From positions 40,976 to 104,975 of the forward strand of contig JANXTT010000009.1 of NCBI GenBank assembly GCA_025352225.1: 64,000 nucleotides of DNA. The letters run 5' to 3'. This DNA is from Mucilaginibacter sp. Its GTDB lineage: Bacteria > Bacteroidota > Bacteroidia > Sphingobacteriales > Sphingobacteriaceae. The notes under the pieces are model-generated. The model did no database searches and was not told where the DNA came from. It was given only the letters and a program-made list of their open reading frames with translations. Shown in pieces: positions 9,685-20,933 of the stretch; positions within the stretch are counted from its first letter, which is position 1, and every line of letters starts with the position of its first letter. Position numbers and translations under genes: made by a program.

Positions 9685-9716
9685 TTGCGGCAAGCTATTT
9701 GATTAGTATATATTTG
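9685..9716 (+). promoter_or_regulatory. Candidate trxA promoter
   Basis: TTG (9685-9687), 21 bases, then TATATTTG (9709-9716) matches the Bacteroidota -33/-7 arrangement TTG ... TAnnTTTG. It lies 26 bases before the thioredoxin ATG, just after repeat block C. Motif and spacing are both good, but this is not experimentally shown. Confidence 0.55.
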
Positions 9717-9742
9717 TTATACAAAATTTAAAAATAAAAATC

Positions 9743-10063
9743 ATGGCTTTAGAAATCACTGATGCAAACTTTGAAGAGTTAGTGTTAAAATCAGATAAAC
9801 CCGTTCTTGTTGACTTTTGGGCTGAGTGGTGTGGCCCGTGCCGCATGGTTGGCCCGGTAGTTGAAGAAATTGCTAAAGAATACGAAGGACAAGCAGTTGT
9901 TGGCAAAGTAAACGTAGATAATAACCCAGGCATATCAATGAAATTTGGTATCCGTAACATCCCTGCCTTATTATACTTTAAAAACGGAGAAATAGTTGAC
10001 AAACAAATTGGCGCTGTTCCAAAATCTGTCTTGGCAGAAAAATTAAAAAAGCAACTGGCATAA
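9743..10063 (+). CDS. trxA: Thioredoxin
   Basis: A 106-residue single-domain thioredoxin with the redox motif WCGPC (Cys30, Cys33) and the cis-proline region IRNIPALLYFKNG. It has no signal peptide, so it acts as a cytosolic disulfide reductase. It has its own promoter-like element upstream and a strong intrinsic terminator downstream, so it is probably monocistronic. Confidence 0.96.
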   Translation: MALEITDANFEELVLKSDKPVLVDFWAEWCGPCRMVGPVVEEIAKEYEGQAVVGKVNVDNNPGISMKFGIRNIPALLYFKNGEIVDKQIGAVPKSVLAEKLKKQLA

Positions 10064-10083
10064 TATTGCCACAATATATTTAG

Positions 10084-10115
10084 GCGCTGTAGTTAATTAC
10101 TACAGCGCTTTTTTT
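10084..10115 (+). terminator. Intrinsic terminator after trxA
   Basis: A perfect 10-bp stem (GCGCTGTAGT / ACTACAGCGC, 10084-10093 and 10099-10108) with a five-base loop is followed directly by a run of seven Ts. It starts 20 bases after the trxA stop. Confidence 0.9.
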
Positions 10116-10132
10116 ATATATCTTAGTACTAC

Positions 10133-11053
10133 ATGCCCAAGCTTAGTAACAATAACGAAGTACAACAATTAGCCAACCTGGAGTTATTGGCCCGCCAGGT
10201 TGTTGAGGGTTTTGTTACTGGTTTGCACCAAAGCCCTTTCCATGGTTTCTCAGTAGAGTTTGCCGAGCATAGGTTATACAACAACGGCGAGTCGGTTAAG
10301 AACATAGACTGGAAACTGCTTGCGCGCACGGATAAGCTATTTGTTAAACAATACGAAGAAGAAACTAACCTGCGGAGTTACCTGCTGTTAGACACCTCAT
10401 CATCTATGAACTATCCTGATAAGGGCTTTAGTAAATTGCAGTTTTCTGTTTACGCCATTGCGGCATTAATGCATTTATTTAAAAAGCAGCGGGACGCGTT
10501 TGGTTTATGCCTGTTTTCGGATAAGGTGGACTGGCTGAGCCGGGCACGGTCAACCTCGGCACATTTATATTACCTGTTTGCTCAGTTAGAAAAAATGTAT
10601 AGTCAGCCCAGGGCAAATACCTCAACAGATATTGCAGGTGTACTGCACCATATTGCCGAAGATGTGCATCAGCGCTCCATGATCATTATTTTTAGCGATA
10701 TGCTGGAGAATGGCATGGATCAGCAAAAATTGGATGCGATGTTTGCCGCCGTGCAACATTTGAAACATAACAAGCACGAAATTATAATTTTTAATGTGGC
10801 CGACAGGCAAAAGGAAATAGAGTTCAATTTTACAAACCAGCCATACCACTTTGTTGATTTGGAAAGCGGCGAAGAACTCCGGGTGCACCCAAATGAAATT
10901 AAAGCCGGCTATTTAACTGCTTTAAATACCTGGCGGCATCAGTTACAATTAAAATGCGCGCAGTATCGTATTGATTTGATAGATGCTGATATTCACGATG
11001 GATTTAACAATGTTTTGAAATCTTACCTGATAAAACGCAATAAAATGGCCTAA
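10133..11053 (+). CDS. DUF58 domain protein (vWA-like fold)
   Basis: The 306-residue protein has the DUF58 core GESVKNIDWKLLARTDKLFVKQ around residues 52-73 (the motif is only partly diagnostic), followed by a von Willebrand A-like strand LLLDTSSSM. Asp87, Ser89 and Ser91 make a DxSxS metal-site pattern. There is no signal peptide or membrane segment. DUF58 proteins usually sit with MoxR AAA+ ATPases, but no moxR lies next to this one. The start follows the trxA terminator by 17 bases. The family call is firm; the cellular role is not known. Confidence 0.88.
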   Translation: MPKLSNNNEVQQLANLELLARQVVEGFVTGLHQSPFHGFSVEFAEHRLYNNGESVKNIDWKLLARTDKLFVKQYEEETNLRSYLLLDTSSSMNYPDKGFSKLQFSVYAIAALMHLFKKQRDAFGLCLFSDKVDWLSRARSTSAHLYYLFAQLEKMYSQPRANTSTDIAGVLHHIAEDVHQRSMIIIFSDMLENGMDQQKLDAMFAAVQHLKHNKHEIIIFNVADRQKEIEFNFTNQPYHFVDLESGEELRVHPNEIKAGYLTALNTWRHQLQLKCAQYRIDLIDADIHDGFNNVLKSYLIKRNKMA

Positions 11054-11155
11054 AAGCGGTTATTTCTTCATTGCCATATTAATAAAACTTCACTTTACTG
11101 AAATCAATTTCTTAATGTTGTTGTTAAAAGTTTTGAATTTACTATAATACCATAT

Positions 11156-12619
11156 ATGAGACTAGCCATTGAACGTAAATCAGTAAAAGTATACCCAGAC
11201 CCTAAGCGGGTAATTGCCAGGTTTTTCTACAATGGGGAGATCAGAGCTAAAGAAGTTATAGAACGGGTTATGAAAATAACCGAAGAAGAAGTTTTTGATA
11301 TCATATCGCCAATACTGCAGGAATATTCTAAACGGCACAGAAACATTACCCGTTTGTTGCAAAGGCATTGCAACAAGCTAACTGCCCTTTTTAAAGAACT
11401 TGATATTGACCAGGAGGAACTTTCTACCTATCGGAAACTATTGATAGGGTCGTATTTTACACATGAATATTCAATTGAATCTGCTGCGTTTTTTAACCCA
11501 TCCATTATTGAAGATCCCGATCAAAGCGAATTAGAAGAAGGTGAGAAGCGGATGATTATCAGTTTTAGAGCTGTAGGCGAGGGACATATTTCCTCTATAG
11601 CTTTCCGCCGGGCACTTATTGATAAGGATTATAACATTGACGTAATAGGTGCCGGTAATTATATTGATGAAGCGGAGATTATCCGCAATGCGGTTTACAA
11701 TAAAAAGCTTTTTTTTGAAAAAGCGGCTATTACCCAAATTAATGTTAGCGTTTTAAAGGAGGTTGAAAGTAAACTGGATGATACTTTTGAATATGCCAGC
11801 TTGCGCCGGATCATTTTAGAGTCGCAAAAGCTTGAAACGGATGATAATAAGAAAATTGAGTTTGATAAAATGCTTTGGCTTGCGGATTCCTATTATGAGA
11901 TCGTTTTTTCATTAGACACCGATATATCAGACAGGGTTATATTCCCCATTTCTGAATTTGAGCGTAAAGGAATTGAAGATGCCCGTTTTGTTAAGTTCAA
12001 ACAGGATGATGGCACCTACGTTTATTATGCCACTTATACGGCGTATGACGGCTCCCTGATAATGCCAAAGCTATTGGAAACTACCGATTTTTACGATTTT
12101 AAAGTACGCCCGCTTTATGGCGAAGGTGCGCAAAATAAAAACCTAGCACTTTTCCCCCGTAAGATTAATGGTAAATACGTAATGATGTCGCGAATTGATG
12201 GCTGGAATAACTATATCATGTATTCGGACAAGATAAACGTTTGGGAAAAACCAGTGCGCCTGCAAGATCCCAAGTTTCCGTGGGAGTTTGTACAGATAGG
12301 TAATTGCGGCTCGCCAATTGAAACAGAACATGGCTGGTTAATGATAACCCATGGTGTTGGGCCTATGCGCAGATATGTGCTGGGCGTAAGTTTATTACAG
12401 CTTGACGATCCTTCTATTATTATTGGCCGGTTAAACGAGCCATTGTTAATACCAAATAAAGACGAACGCGAAGGTTATGTGCCCAATGTACTATATTCAT
12501 GCGGCTCTATTATTCATAACGGTAAATTGGTAGTGCCTTATGGCCTTTCAGATTATTCCTCATCATTCGCGTTAGTTGATCTGAATGATTTGATCGCAAA
12601 GCTAAAAACAGAGATTTAA
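11156..12619 (+). CDS. Glycoside hydrolase family 130-type protein (mannoside phosphorylase/mannosidase family)
   Basis: The 487-residue protein has an N-terminal, largely helical region (about 1-230), then a beta-propeller with GH130-like blocks: DARFVKFKQDDGTYVYYATY, KNLALFPRKINGKYVMMSR, and GNCGSPIETEHGWLMITHG. GH130 enzymes cleave or phosphorolyse beta-mannosides, mainly beta-1,2 or beta-1,4. There is no signal peptide, which fits a cytosolic enzyme acting on imported or endogenous oligosaccharides. The long N-terminal extension marks a distinct GH130 subgroup, so phosphorylase versus hydrolase activity cannot be decided here. It is convergent with gyrB. Confidence 0.85.
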   Translation: MRLAIERKSVKVYPDPKRVIARFFYNGEIRAKEVIERVMKITEEEVFDIISPILQEYSKRHRNITRLLQRHCNKLTALFKELDIDQEELSTYRKLLIGSYFTHEYSIESAAFFNPSIIEDPDQSELEEGEKRMIISFRAVGEGHISSIAFRRALIDKDYNIDVIGAGNYIDEAEIIRNAVYNKKLFFEKAAITQINVSVLKEVESKLDDTFEYASLRRIILESQKLETDDNKKIEFDKMLWLADSYYEIVFSLDTDISDRVIFPISEFERKGIEDARFVKFKQDDGTYVYYATYTAYDGSLIMPKLLETTDFYDFKVRPLYGEGAQNKNLALFPRKINGKYVMMSRIDGWNNYIMYSDKINVWEKPVRLQDPKFPWEFVQIGNCGSPIETEHGWLMITHGVGPMRRYVLGVSLLQLDDPSIIIGRLNEPLLIPNKDEREGYVPNVLYSCGSIIHNGKLVVPYGLSDYSSSFALVDLNDLIAKLKTEI

Positions 12620-12950
12620 ACGGTTTGAAGTAAAAAAACTTGGATAATAATTGGCAACTAAGCTTTTTTGAATATGATATAGTGGTTAAAAACAGTTGTT
12701 AAAACTGCTGTAACTATCAATATATCAAGTGGTATTTACAGTCTAAGAATACGGCAAGTGAGTTTTTTTAGCGATAAGAGAACACAGCCAACAAAAAAGC
12801 CGGAAGAAAACTCCCGGCTTTGGTTTTAGTTCTGTAAATCTTATTTCTTACAAGTTGCCCTCCGGCTGCGCCTGATTCCGCTTCTGATTTATACTGCCTA
12901 TTTAATGGTTATGCTTCAAATAGTCACCAAACGTTTTTGACCGAATTACC
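12620..12950. other. Intergenic region between convergent GH130 and gyrB genes
   Basis: This 331-base gap holds one clear hairpin (12796-12821, listed separately). I see no supported gene, tRNA or repeat in the rest. Confidence 0.6.
12796..12821 (-). terminator. Bidirectional hairpin terminator between gyrB and the GH130 gene
   Basis: An 8-bp stem AAAGCCGG / CCGGCTTT encloses a 10-base loop. Read on the minus strand it is followed by a T6 run, so it best serves gyrB; on the plus strand the T tract is weaker. It lies 130 bases after the gyrB stop. Confidence 0.7.
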
Positions 12951-14945
<1,995 letters not shown>

Positions 14946-15033
14946 TTATGCCCGACATTAGTACTATTGTTGATAAAAAGCCAGGTGTTATTAACGCACT
15001 ATTTAAAAGATTAGGATACTTGTATTGAAAGTT

Positions 15034-15041
15034 TATCTTTG
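15034..15041 (+). promoter_or_regulatory. Candidate -7 element for the OmpH-like gene
   Basis: TATCTTTG matches TAnnTTTG and lies 21 bases before the chosen ATG at 15063. No convincing -33 TTG is present at the right spacing. Confidence 0.4.
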
Positions 15042-15062
15042 TCAAAATTTTCCATATTGACA

Positions 15063-15653
15063 ATGAAAAAATCAATTTCTATTTTTACCAATACAGCCTT
15101 AGCACTGGCTGTTGTAGCTTCAATTGCAGGCTGTAACCAAAACAAAAGCGACAGTAAACCAGCAACAACAGCTACTACTCCGCAAAAAGTTGAAATAGTA
15201 TATGTTAACTCAGATACTTTAGTGCATAAATATGAGTATGCAAAAGACGTGAACAAACGTTTGCAGGATAAAGGAAAATCTGCGCAGGATGACCTTGCAG
15301 CAAAAGGGCAAGCTTACCAACGCGAAGTAGGTGATTATCAAAAGGGGGCTGCAACCATGAGTGCAGACCAACGCGCATCAACGGAACAACGCCTGCAACG
15401 TAAGGGGCAAGAGTTACAGTCGTATAAAGAAAATGCCAGTGCCCAGTTTCAAAACGAGAGTGCCTCGGAACAAACTAAACTTTACGATAAAATTGCCGAC
15501 TTTACCAAAGCTTATGCTAAAGAAAAAGGGTATAAACTGGTGTTAACTTTTTCAAAAGCCAACCCTACAGTTTTATTTGGTGACCCTAGTTTAGATGTTA
15601 CTGAAGATGTGGTTAAACGCTTGAACGACGCATATACAAAAGATAAAAAATAA
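15063..15653 (+). CDS. OmpH/Skp family periplasmic chaperone-like lipoprotein
   Basis: The 196-residue protein starts with a lipoprotein signal ending in IAGC (Cys24). After a Thr-rich linker comes IVYVNSDTLVHKYEYAKDV, then a long Gln/Lys-rich coiled coil (about residues 60-150) and the closing region KAYAKEKGYKLVLTFSKAN, the usual OmpH/Skp layout. Skp-type proteins hold outer-membrane proteins in the periplasm; a lipidated form would be membrane-tethered. The start at ATG 15063 gives a clean signal peptide, whereas an upstream TTG would add eight residues. An intrinsic terminator follows. Confidence 0.87.
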   Translation: MKKSISIFTNTALALAVVASIAGCNQNKSDSKPATTATTPQKVEIVYVNSDTLVHKYEYAKDVNKRLQDKGKSAQDDLAAKGQAYQREVGDYQKGAATMSADQRASTEQRLQRKGQELQSYKENASAQFQNESASEQTKLYDKIADFTKAYAKEKGYKLVLTFSKANPTVLFGDPSLDVTEDVVKRLNDAYTKDKK

Positions 15654-15672
15654 TTTTAAAAAAAATCAAATA

Positions 15673-15705
15673 AAAAAAACTCCAACCAATGGCTGGGGTT
15701 TTTTT
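15673..15705 (+). terminator. Intrinsic terminator after the OmpH-like gene
   Basis: An A-rich left arm ending ACTCCA pairs with TGGGGT and a run of seven Ts around a nine-base loop, with one G-U pair. It lies 20 bases after the stop codon and is likely bidirectional in form. Confidence 0.75.
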
Positions 15706-15725
15706 ATTTATAGCATAACTAAATT

Positions 15726-16205
15726 ATGGAAAACAGCAATCACGAGAAATTTATGAGGATGGCCATTGAACTATCTGAATATAATGTACAACAAGGGCAG
15801 GGAGGCCCTTTTGGTGCTGTTATTGTTAAAGATGGAATGGTAATTACACGCAGTGCAAATAGAGTGGTTGCGCAAAACGACCCTACCGCGCACGCCGAAA
15901 TTTCGGCTATACGTTTAGCCTGTCAGGAAATGGGGACATTTAATTTAGAAGACTGTGTAATATATACCAGTTGCGAGCCATGTCCTATGTGCCTGGGTGC
16001 CATTTATTGGGCTCGTATTGATCAGATATACTATGCCAATAACAAAGCCGATGCTGCCACAATCGGGTTTAATGACCATTTTATTTACGAAGAATTGGCA
16101 AAGAACACAGAAGAGCGCAAAATACCATTTGTACAACTATTGCGTGATGAGGCCCAGGGTGCGTTTAAATTATGGGACAAGTCGGAAATTAAGATTATTT
16201 ATTAA
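15726..16205 (+). CDS. guaD: Nucleoside/guanine deaminase (cytidine-deaminase-like fold)
   Basis: The 159-residue protein has the zinc motifs HAE (His56, Glu58) and PCPMC (Cys86, Cys89). The surrounding blocks GGPFGAVIVKDG, NDPTAHAEISAIR and CLGAIYWARI closely resemble the small B. subtilis-type guanine deaminase, including the C-terminal FNDHFIYEEL segment that separates it from the tRNA adenosine deaminase TadA. The likely reaction is guanine to xanthine, in the cytosol. It stands alone between the terminator and an AT-rich gap. Confidence 0.82.
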   Translation: MENSNHEKFMRMAIELSEYNVQQGQGGPFGAVIVKDGMVITRSANRVVAQNDPTAHAEISAIRLACQEMGTFNLEDCVIYTSCEPCPMCLGAIYWARIDQIYYANNKADAATIGFNDHFIYEELAKNTEERKIPFVQLLRDEAQGAFKLWDKSEIKIIY

Positions 16206-16362
16206 CCCTGTAATTATAAAACAGGTTAAAATAGCCACAGTAATATCGCATTCATAATTATAAATTACGAATAAAAACTTACATTTTTTTTTATTATTTG
16301 CACAAGAATGGCAATTTAATATATAAATTTTTAATTTTAAAAATTTATATATATTTGTCTAT

Positions 16363-17289
16363 ATGAATAAAACTGCAATAATTAATTCAAATTCATGGAG
16401 TGAAAAGCTATGGACCGTTATTAAATTATTGCTTAAAATAGGCGTTACCACGCTATTACTCTACTACGTATTCAGTAAAGTTGACCTAAAAAAAATAACT
16501 GGGTTAATTACCAAGTCCAACCCGTTATGGATGTTATTAGCATTGGCTGTTTATTTTATATCAACAATAGTTTCTGCCTCCCGGTTATTAAGCTTTTTCA
16601 GATCAATAAATTTACATTTGGACTTTCGTTTTAACTTTAGATTATATCTTTTAGGCATGTTTTATAATTTATGCCTGCCAGGTGGCATTGGTGGCGACGG
16701 ATACAAGATTTATCTTTTAAGTAAAAACTATAACCTACCTGCAAAAAAAGCATTTTGGGCCATATTATTTGATCGCTTAAGTGGCTTTTGGGCTATTGGC
16801 TTAATTACGGCAACACTAGTTCCGTTTATACCTTTAATAAAGATAAATCCTTTTATTCCTTTCGGGGGATTTGCAATAGGGTCAATAATTTATTACTTTG
16901 TAACACATAAGTTTTTTAAAGAATATACCCGGCATTTTTTTGAAGCGCACGCTAAAGCGGTATTGGTGCAATCTTTACAAGTTATTACTATACTTTTAGT
17001 ACTAAACGGTTTACATTATTCCGGTAAATACGCGCCATATCTTATCACATTTTTAATATCAGCTTTGGCGGCTGTGTTTCCATTTACATTAGGTGGGCTG
17101 GGTGCACGCGAGTTTATATTTACACATTTTGCAGATTATTTAAAGATGGATGCTAATCTTGCGGTTTTTATTAGCCTTTCTTTTTACGTAATATCGGCAA
17201 TAGTGTCACTATTAGGTGTATACTATGTGTTCAATACAAGCCAACTACAAGAAGGATTACCGTCTCAACAAAAAGAAGACATAGATTAA
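16363..17289 (+). CDS. YbhN/LPG-synthase transmembrane-domain (flippase-like) membrane protein
   Basis: The 308-residue polytopic protein shows the conserved LPGGIGGDGYKIYLL (about 105-119) and FDRLSGFWAIGLI blocks and the C-terminal FPFTLGGLGAREFIF motif of the family that includes YbhN and the flippase-like part of MprF. No cytoplasmic aminoacyltransferase domain is attached. It is the first of three closely spaced genes (gaps of 21 and 19 bases) with a DPM-like GT2 and a GT-C-like protein, which suggests a role with a lipid-linked sugar. A TATATTTG element at 16350-16357 lies only 5 bases before the ATG, so a very short leader is possible. Confidence 0.85.
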   Translation: MNKTAIINSNSWSEKLWTVIKLLLKIGVTTLLLYYVFSKVDLKKITGLITKSNPLWMLLALAVYFISTIVSASRLLSFFRSINLHLDFRFNFRLYLLGMFYNLCLPGGIGGDGYKIYLLSKNYNLPAKKAFWAILFDRLSGFWAIGLITATLVPFIPLIKINPFIPFGGFAIGSIIYYFVTHKFFKEYTRHFFEAHAKAVLVQSLQVITILLVLNGLHYSGKYAPYLITFLISALAAVFPFTLGGLGAREFIFTHFADYLKMDANLAVFISLSFYVISAIVSLLGVYYVFNTSQLQEGLPSQQKEDID

Positions 17290-17310
17290 CCCATTATTAA
17301 ATTATTCATT

Positions 17311-18027
17311 ATGGCTGAAACACTATCAATAATTATACCTGCATATAACGAGGGCAGAACAATCCATTTTATACTGAATAAGGTTAAGGCAGTAAAATTA
17401 ATTGAAGATTTAAAAAAAGAGATAATTATTGTTAACGATTTCTCCAGTGACAATACCGAAGAAGCTATTCACGCGTATGCCTCAGAAAATGCAGATCTGG
17501 ACATTAAATACTATAAACATGAGTTTAACCAGGGCAAAGGCGCAGCGTTGCATACAGGTATAAAAATGGCTCAGGGTAAGTATTTAATTATTCAGGATGC
17601 AGATTTGGAGTATGACCCAAATGAGTATAACATACTGTTAAAACCAATACTTGATGGCTTTGCTGATGTCGTTTACGGATCAAGGTTTATGGGGGGCAGG
17701 CCGCACCGGATTTTGTTTTTCTGGCACTCTATAGGCAACAGGTTTTTAACTTTCGTATCAAATGTATTTACCGACCTAAATCTTACCGATATGGAAACCT
17801 GTTATAAAGTATTCAGAACTGAGTTGATACAAGGTTTAAAACTTACAGAAAAACGTTTTGGATTTGAGCCCGAAGTAACCGCAAGGATTTCCAAAATACC
17901 TAAGATCAGAATATACGAGGTTGGGATTTCTTACTATGGACGAACTTACGAAGAAGGTAAAAAGATAGGGTGGAAAGATGCCTTTAGAGCTATTTATTGT
18001 ACAATTAAGTACAATTTATTTTCATAA
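17311..18027 (+). CDS. Family 2 glycosyltransferase, polyprenyl-phosphate mannose-synthase type
   Basis: The 238-residue soluble GT-A protein begins LSIIIPAYNEGRTI and contains the metal motif in IQDADLEYDP (about 94-103), then GSRFMGG and the acceptor-site region LTDMETCYKVFR, as in dolichol/undecaprenyl-phosphate sugar transferases. It would move a sugar from a nucleotide donor to a polyprenyl phosphate. It has no membrane anchor. The next gene is a GT-C-like membrane protein, which could use the lipid-linked sugar made here. Confidence 0.87.
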   Translation: MAETLSIIIPAYNEGRTIHFILNKVKAVKLIEDLKKEIIIVNDFSSDNTEEAIHAYASENADLDIKYYKHEFNQGKGAALHTGIKMAQGKYLIIQDADLEYDPNEYNILLKPILDGFADVVYGSRFMGGRPHRILFFWHSIGNRFLTFVSNVFTDLNLTDMETCYKVFRTELIQGLKLTEKRFGFEPEVTARISKIPKIRIYEVGISYYGRTYEEGKKIGWKDAFRAIYCTIKYNLFS

Positions 18028-18046
18028 TAACATTTAATACTACGCA

Positions 18047-19369
18047 ATGGCGGAACAAAATTTAGTGGGCCCAAAATTTTACAACACACCCCAATTCATG
18101 AAAAACTTTGATACTTCGCTATTTATACTGGTAGTTATTTTAGTTGTTCTGAATGTATTTTCGCCGTTAAGGTTAAATACCGACTCTGTACGGTATGTAA
18201 ATATAATGGAATATTTAAATGGTAGCTTAGATCATAATAGTATTGCCGCGCATGATTTTTTTCCACTCGGGTATCCCCGGCTCCTTCAACTGTTGGGAAA
18301 GCTAAATATATTTAACTCTTTTACTGTTACGCTGATAAATATATTATCGGTTACAATGGCTTCTTACGTATTGGCAGTATTATTTAAAATCGAGAATAAA
18401 CTGTTGTTCCTGTCGTTCACGTTACTCTCTTTTTTAAATATCAAACACGTTTCACTTCCTATTGCTGATCAGTTTTACCTTTTGCCTTTTACCTTAAGCA
18501 TTTATTGCTTTGCCAAAGTTTTTAAAGGGAATTATAAATTTCTGATTCCTGCTATATTATTTACATGTTTAGCCCTTTACATGCGAACGGCAGGCGTGGT
18601 TATTCTTGGTGGTGTAGTATTCTATATTCTCTATTCAAAAAAGCACGTATTAATAAACAATAAATATCTACTAGCAGGCTTCATTTTATTAGTGATTGCT
18701 GTTGTAGTAATAATTGGCTTAAAACTTCAAATGCTTGAACAAAAAGTATCTTATCTAAAACAACTGGATATTGATATTATGATACAGCATCCGGGTTCGA
18801 TAATAGATAGGCTAAGTACTCATTTTAAAGAAATTGGAGAGTTTGCAATAAACCTGCCCGCCAGTAAATTGGGCTCCACATCGGCGGCTCCCGGCATTTA
18901 TAACAAAGCTGATTTTTTATTCATCTTTTTAGGCCTTATTGCTTTCATATTCATATGCAGGGTCATTATTGTTCAGAAATTATATAAACACTTTGCTTTT
19001 TGGGTGTTTTTCTCTTACGGAATAATGATATTCCTTTGGCCGTTTTACGACACCCGTTTTTTGATCCCTTTTATCCCGGTTTTCATATACCTGTTATTTC
19101 CCTATTTTAACGCATATGTTAAAAAAGGTTACGTAACAGCTATATATGCCATTGTTTTTATCCTGCTCGGCTTTGTCAGCCTACTATATTCGGATGCTCT
19201 TTCTTTTAATAAAAACTTTTTTATAACCCACTATGGTGGCAACGCCGCAATGACAGAGCAATACAAAATCCATTTTTTTAAAAACAATTCTCAAGCACCT
19301 GCAAAATCCAATTCAGATTCTGATAAAAACAGAATATTATATCTGCTGGATAAGTACGACAAACATTGA
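18047..19369 (+). CDS. Polytopic membrane protein, probable GT-C-type glycosyltransferase
   Basis: The 440-residue protein has about ten hydrophobic segments. After the first helix it has PLRLNTDSVRYVNI, an acidic first-loop pattern typical of GT-C transferases, and late in the sequence FLWPFYDTRFLIPFIPVF, like the ArnT/PMT class. No family-level identification is possible by eye. Position after a DPM-type GT2 supports transfer of a polyprenyl-linked sugar to an envelope acceptor. It converges on the S4 gene with a 15-base gap. Confidence 0.65.
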   Translation: MAEQNLVGPKFYNTPQFMKNFDTSLFILVVILVVLNVFSPLRLNTDSVRYVNIMEYLNGSLDHNSIAAHDFFPLGYPRLLQLLGKLNIFNSFTVTLINILSVTMASYVLAVLFKIENKLLFLSFTLLSFLNIKHVSLPIADQFYLLPFTLSIYCFAKVFKGNYKFLIPAILFTCLALYMRTAGVVILGGVVFYILYSKKHVLINNKYLLAGFILLVIAVVVIIGLKLQMLEQKVSYLKQLDIDIMIQHPGSIIDRLSTHFKEIGEFAINLPASKLGSTSAAPGIYNKADFLFIFLGLIAFIFICRVIIVQKLYKHFAFWVFFSYGIMIFLWPFYDTRFLIPFIPVFIYLLFPYFNAYVKKGYVTAIYAIVFILLGFVSLLYSDALSFNKNFFITHYGGNAAMTEQYKIHFFKNNSQAPAKSNSDSDKNRILYLLDKYDKH

Positions 19370-19384
19370 CAATATTTCCTTCGC

Positions 19385-19780
19385 TTACTTTTCAAAAAAG
19401 TCATCCTTCAGGTCATCAATTTCCCTGCGATCGCGTTTTGTAGGTCGCCCGGCTCCTCTGTCACGGGTTAGAATAGGCGCGTTAAACATGGTTTTAAAAG
19501 CCTGTGTTTGCTCTAAAGGAGTTATATCCTCATAATAATCAACAGCCTTTTTTGCCTCCAGCCGGGTTTCAAGCAAACCTGTTACTTTAATAATCTTACG
19601 TTCAATACCTTTAGACACTTGGTAAACTTCGCCGAGGCGAACTTCGTGCGATGGTTTTATATTATTCCCTTCCAGCTTTACGCGCCCGGCTTTGCAAGCC
19701 TCGGTTGCCAGTGTTCGGGTTTTAAATACCCTTATTGACCATAAGTATTTATCGATGCGAAGCTTTTCTTTTTCGGCCAT
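19385..19780 (-). CDS. S4-domain RNA-binding protein (Hsp15/HslR-like)
   Basis: The 131-residue protein opens with an S4 domain: LRIDKYLWSIRVFKTRTLAT, then GRVKLEGNNIKPSHEVRLGE. A basic C-terminal tail rich in Arg and Lys follows (GAGRPTKRDRREIDD). Hsp15-type proteins bind stalled 50S subunits carrying peptidyl-tRNA. The ATG at 19780 is preferred to a TTG three codons upstream. Confidence 0.85.
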   Translation of the reverse strand: MAEKEKLRIDKYLWSIRVFKTRTLATEACKAGRVKLEGNNIKPSHEVRLGEVYQVSKGIERKIIKVTGLLETRLEAKKAVDYYEDITPLEQTQAFKTMFNAPILTRDRGAGRPTKRDRREIDDLKDDFFEK

Positions 19781-20100
19781 GATCAGCAAAAATCAGAAAA
19801 AATCAATTCAAAAAAGAATTATCTGCACACTTCGCTTTTGTAAACTATAATCTACAATTAAGCTCGCCAAATTGATCTCATTAATGTGAGACTATTAATA
19901 CTGCATTTCTTGCTAACTTTAAACATTAACCTGCATTGCCGTGAGGTAACTGGTTAAAAGTTCTTTGAAAATCTATTAATCATTTAAACATAGATGTGTT
20001 TAACTTAGGCACCCAAACCCCAATTTTTATTATCTTCGTCGTTTTAATTATTATAAGGCCTCAACCCTTATAAATTATTTATTTGTTAAATTACCAACTA
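19781..20100. other. Intergenic region between divergent S4 and dapD genes
   Basis: About 320 AT-rich bases. TATCTTCG at 20031-20038 is a near match to the -7 consensus and could serve dapD. No tRNA, small RNA fold or reading frame that I would support was seen. Confidence 0.5.
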
Positions 20101-20916
20101 ATGCAAGACCTTAAAAAACTAATTGAAGATGCCTGGGTTGACAGGACGCTGATTACATTTAAAGAATATACAGACGCTATAGAAACCGTTATAGAACGGC
20201 TTGATAAAGGGGAACTTCGCGTTGCAGAACGCATTGGCACACGTTGGCATGTTAACGATTGGATAAAGAAAGCGGTTATCTTATATTTTCCCATCAGGGA
20301 AATGGAAGAAATTAAGGTAGGCCCTTTTGTGTTTCACGATAAAATGAAACTTAAAACCAACTATAAGCAATTAGGTGTACGTGTAGTGCCCCATGGTATT
20401 GCCCGTTATGGTGCTTATTTGGCTAAAGGCGTTATCATGATGCCATCATACGTAAACATTGGTGCTTACGTAGACGAAGGCACCATGGTTGATACCTGGG
20501 CTACAGTGGGTTCATGTGCTCAAATAGGCAAACATGTACATTTAAGTGGCGGCGTAGGCATTGGCGGCGTTTTAGAACCAGTTCAAGGTGCCCCGGTTAT
20601 TATAGAAGATAATTGTTTTTTAGGATCCAGAGCAATAGTAGTTGAAGGAGTTCATCTTGAAGAAGAAGTTGTATTAGGTGCTAATGTTGTTTTAACGGCG
20701 TCAACCAAAATAATTGATGTAACACAAAATCCACCTATTGAATATAAAAGCTTTGTACCTTCACGCTCGGTAGTAATACCAGGCTCATACACTAAAACTT
20801 TCCCCGGTGGCGATTATCAGGTGCCATGTGCCCTAATTATAGGTAAACGGAAGGCCTCAACAGATAAAAAAACATCGTTAAACGATGCATTACGCGAAAA
20901 TAATGTTGCAGTGTAA
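20101..20916 (+). CDS. dapD: 2,3,4,5-tetrahydropyridine-2,6-dicarboxylate N-succinyltransferase
   Basis: The 271-residue protein is the succinyl-CoA-dependent step of lysine/diaminopimelate synthesis. The N-terminal helical domain is followed by left-handed beta-helix turns (about 105-225) with PSYVNIGAYVDEGTMVDTWA, VGSCAQIGKHVHLSGGVGIG and GSRAIVVEGV. The ATG at 20101 (MQDLKKLIEDAW) is chosen over a TTG six codons upstream. It is followed by an inverted repeat and a GT4 gene. Confidence 0.96.
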   Translation: MQDLKKLIEDAWVDRTLITFKEYTDAIETVIERLDKGELRVAERIGTRWHVNDWIKKAVILYFPIREMEEIKVGPFVFHDKMKLKTNYKQLGVRVVPHGIARYGAYLAKGVIMMPSYVNIGAYVDEGTMVDTWATVGSCAQIGKHVHLSGGVGIGGVLEPVQGAPVIIEDNCFLGSRAIVVEGVHLEEEVVLGANVVLTASTKIIDVTQNPPIEYKSFVPSRSVVIPGSYTKTFPGGDYQVPCALIIGKRKASTDKKTSLNDALRENNVAV

Positions 20917-20933
20917 ATAGTTATACTAGTTAA

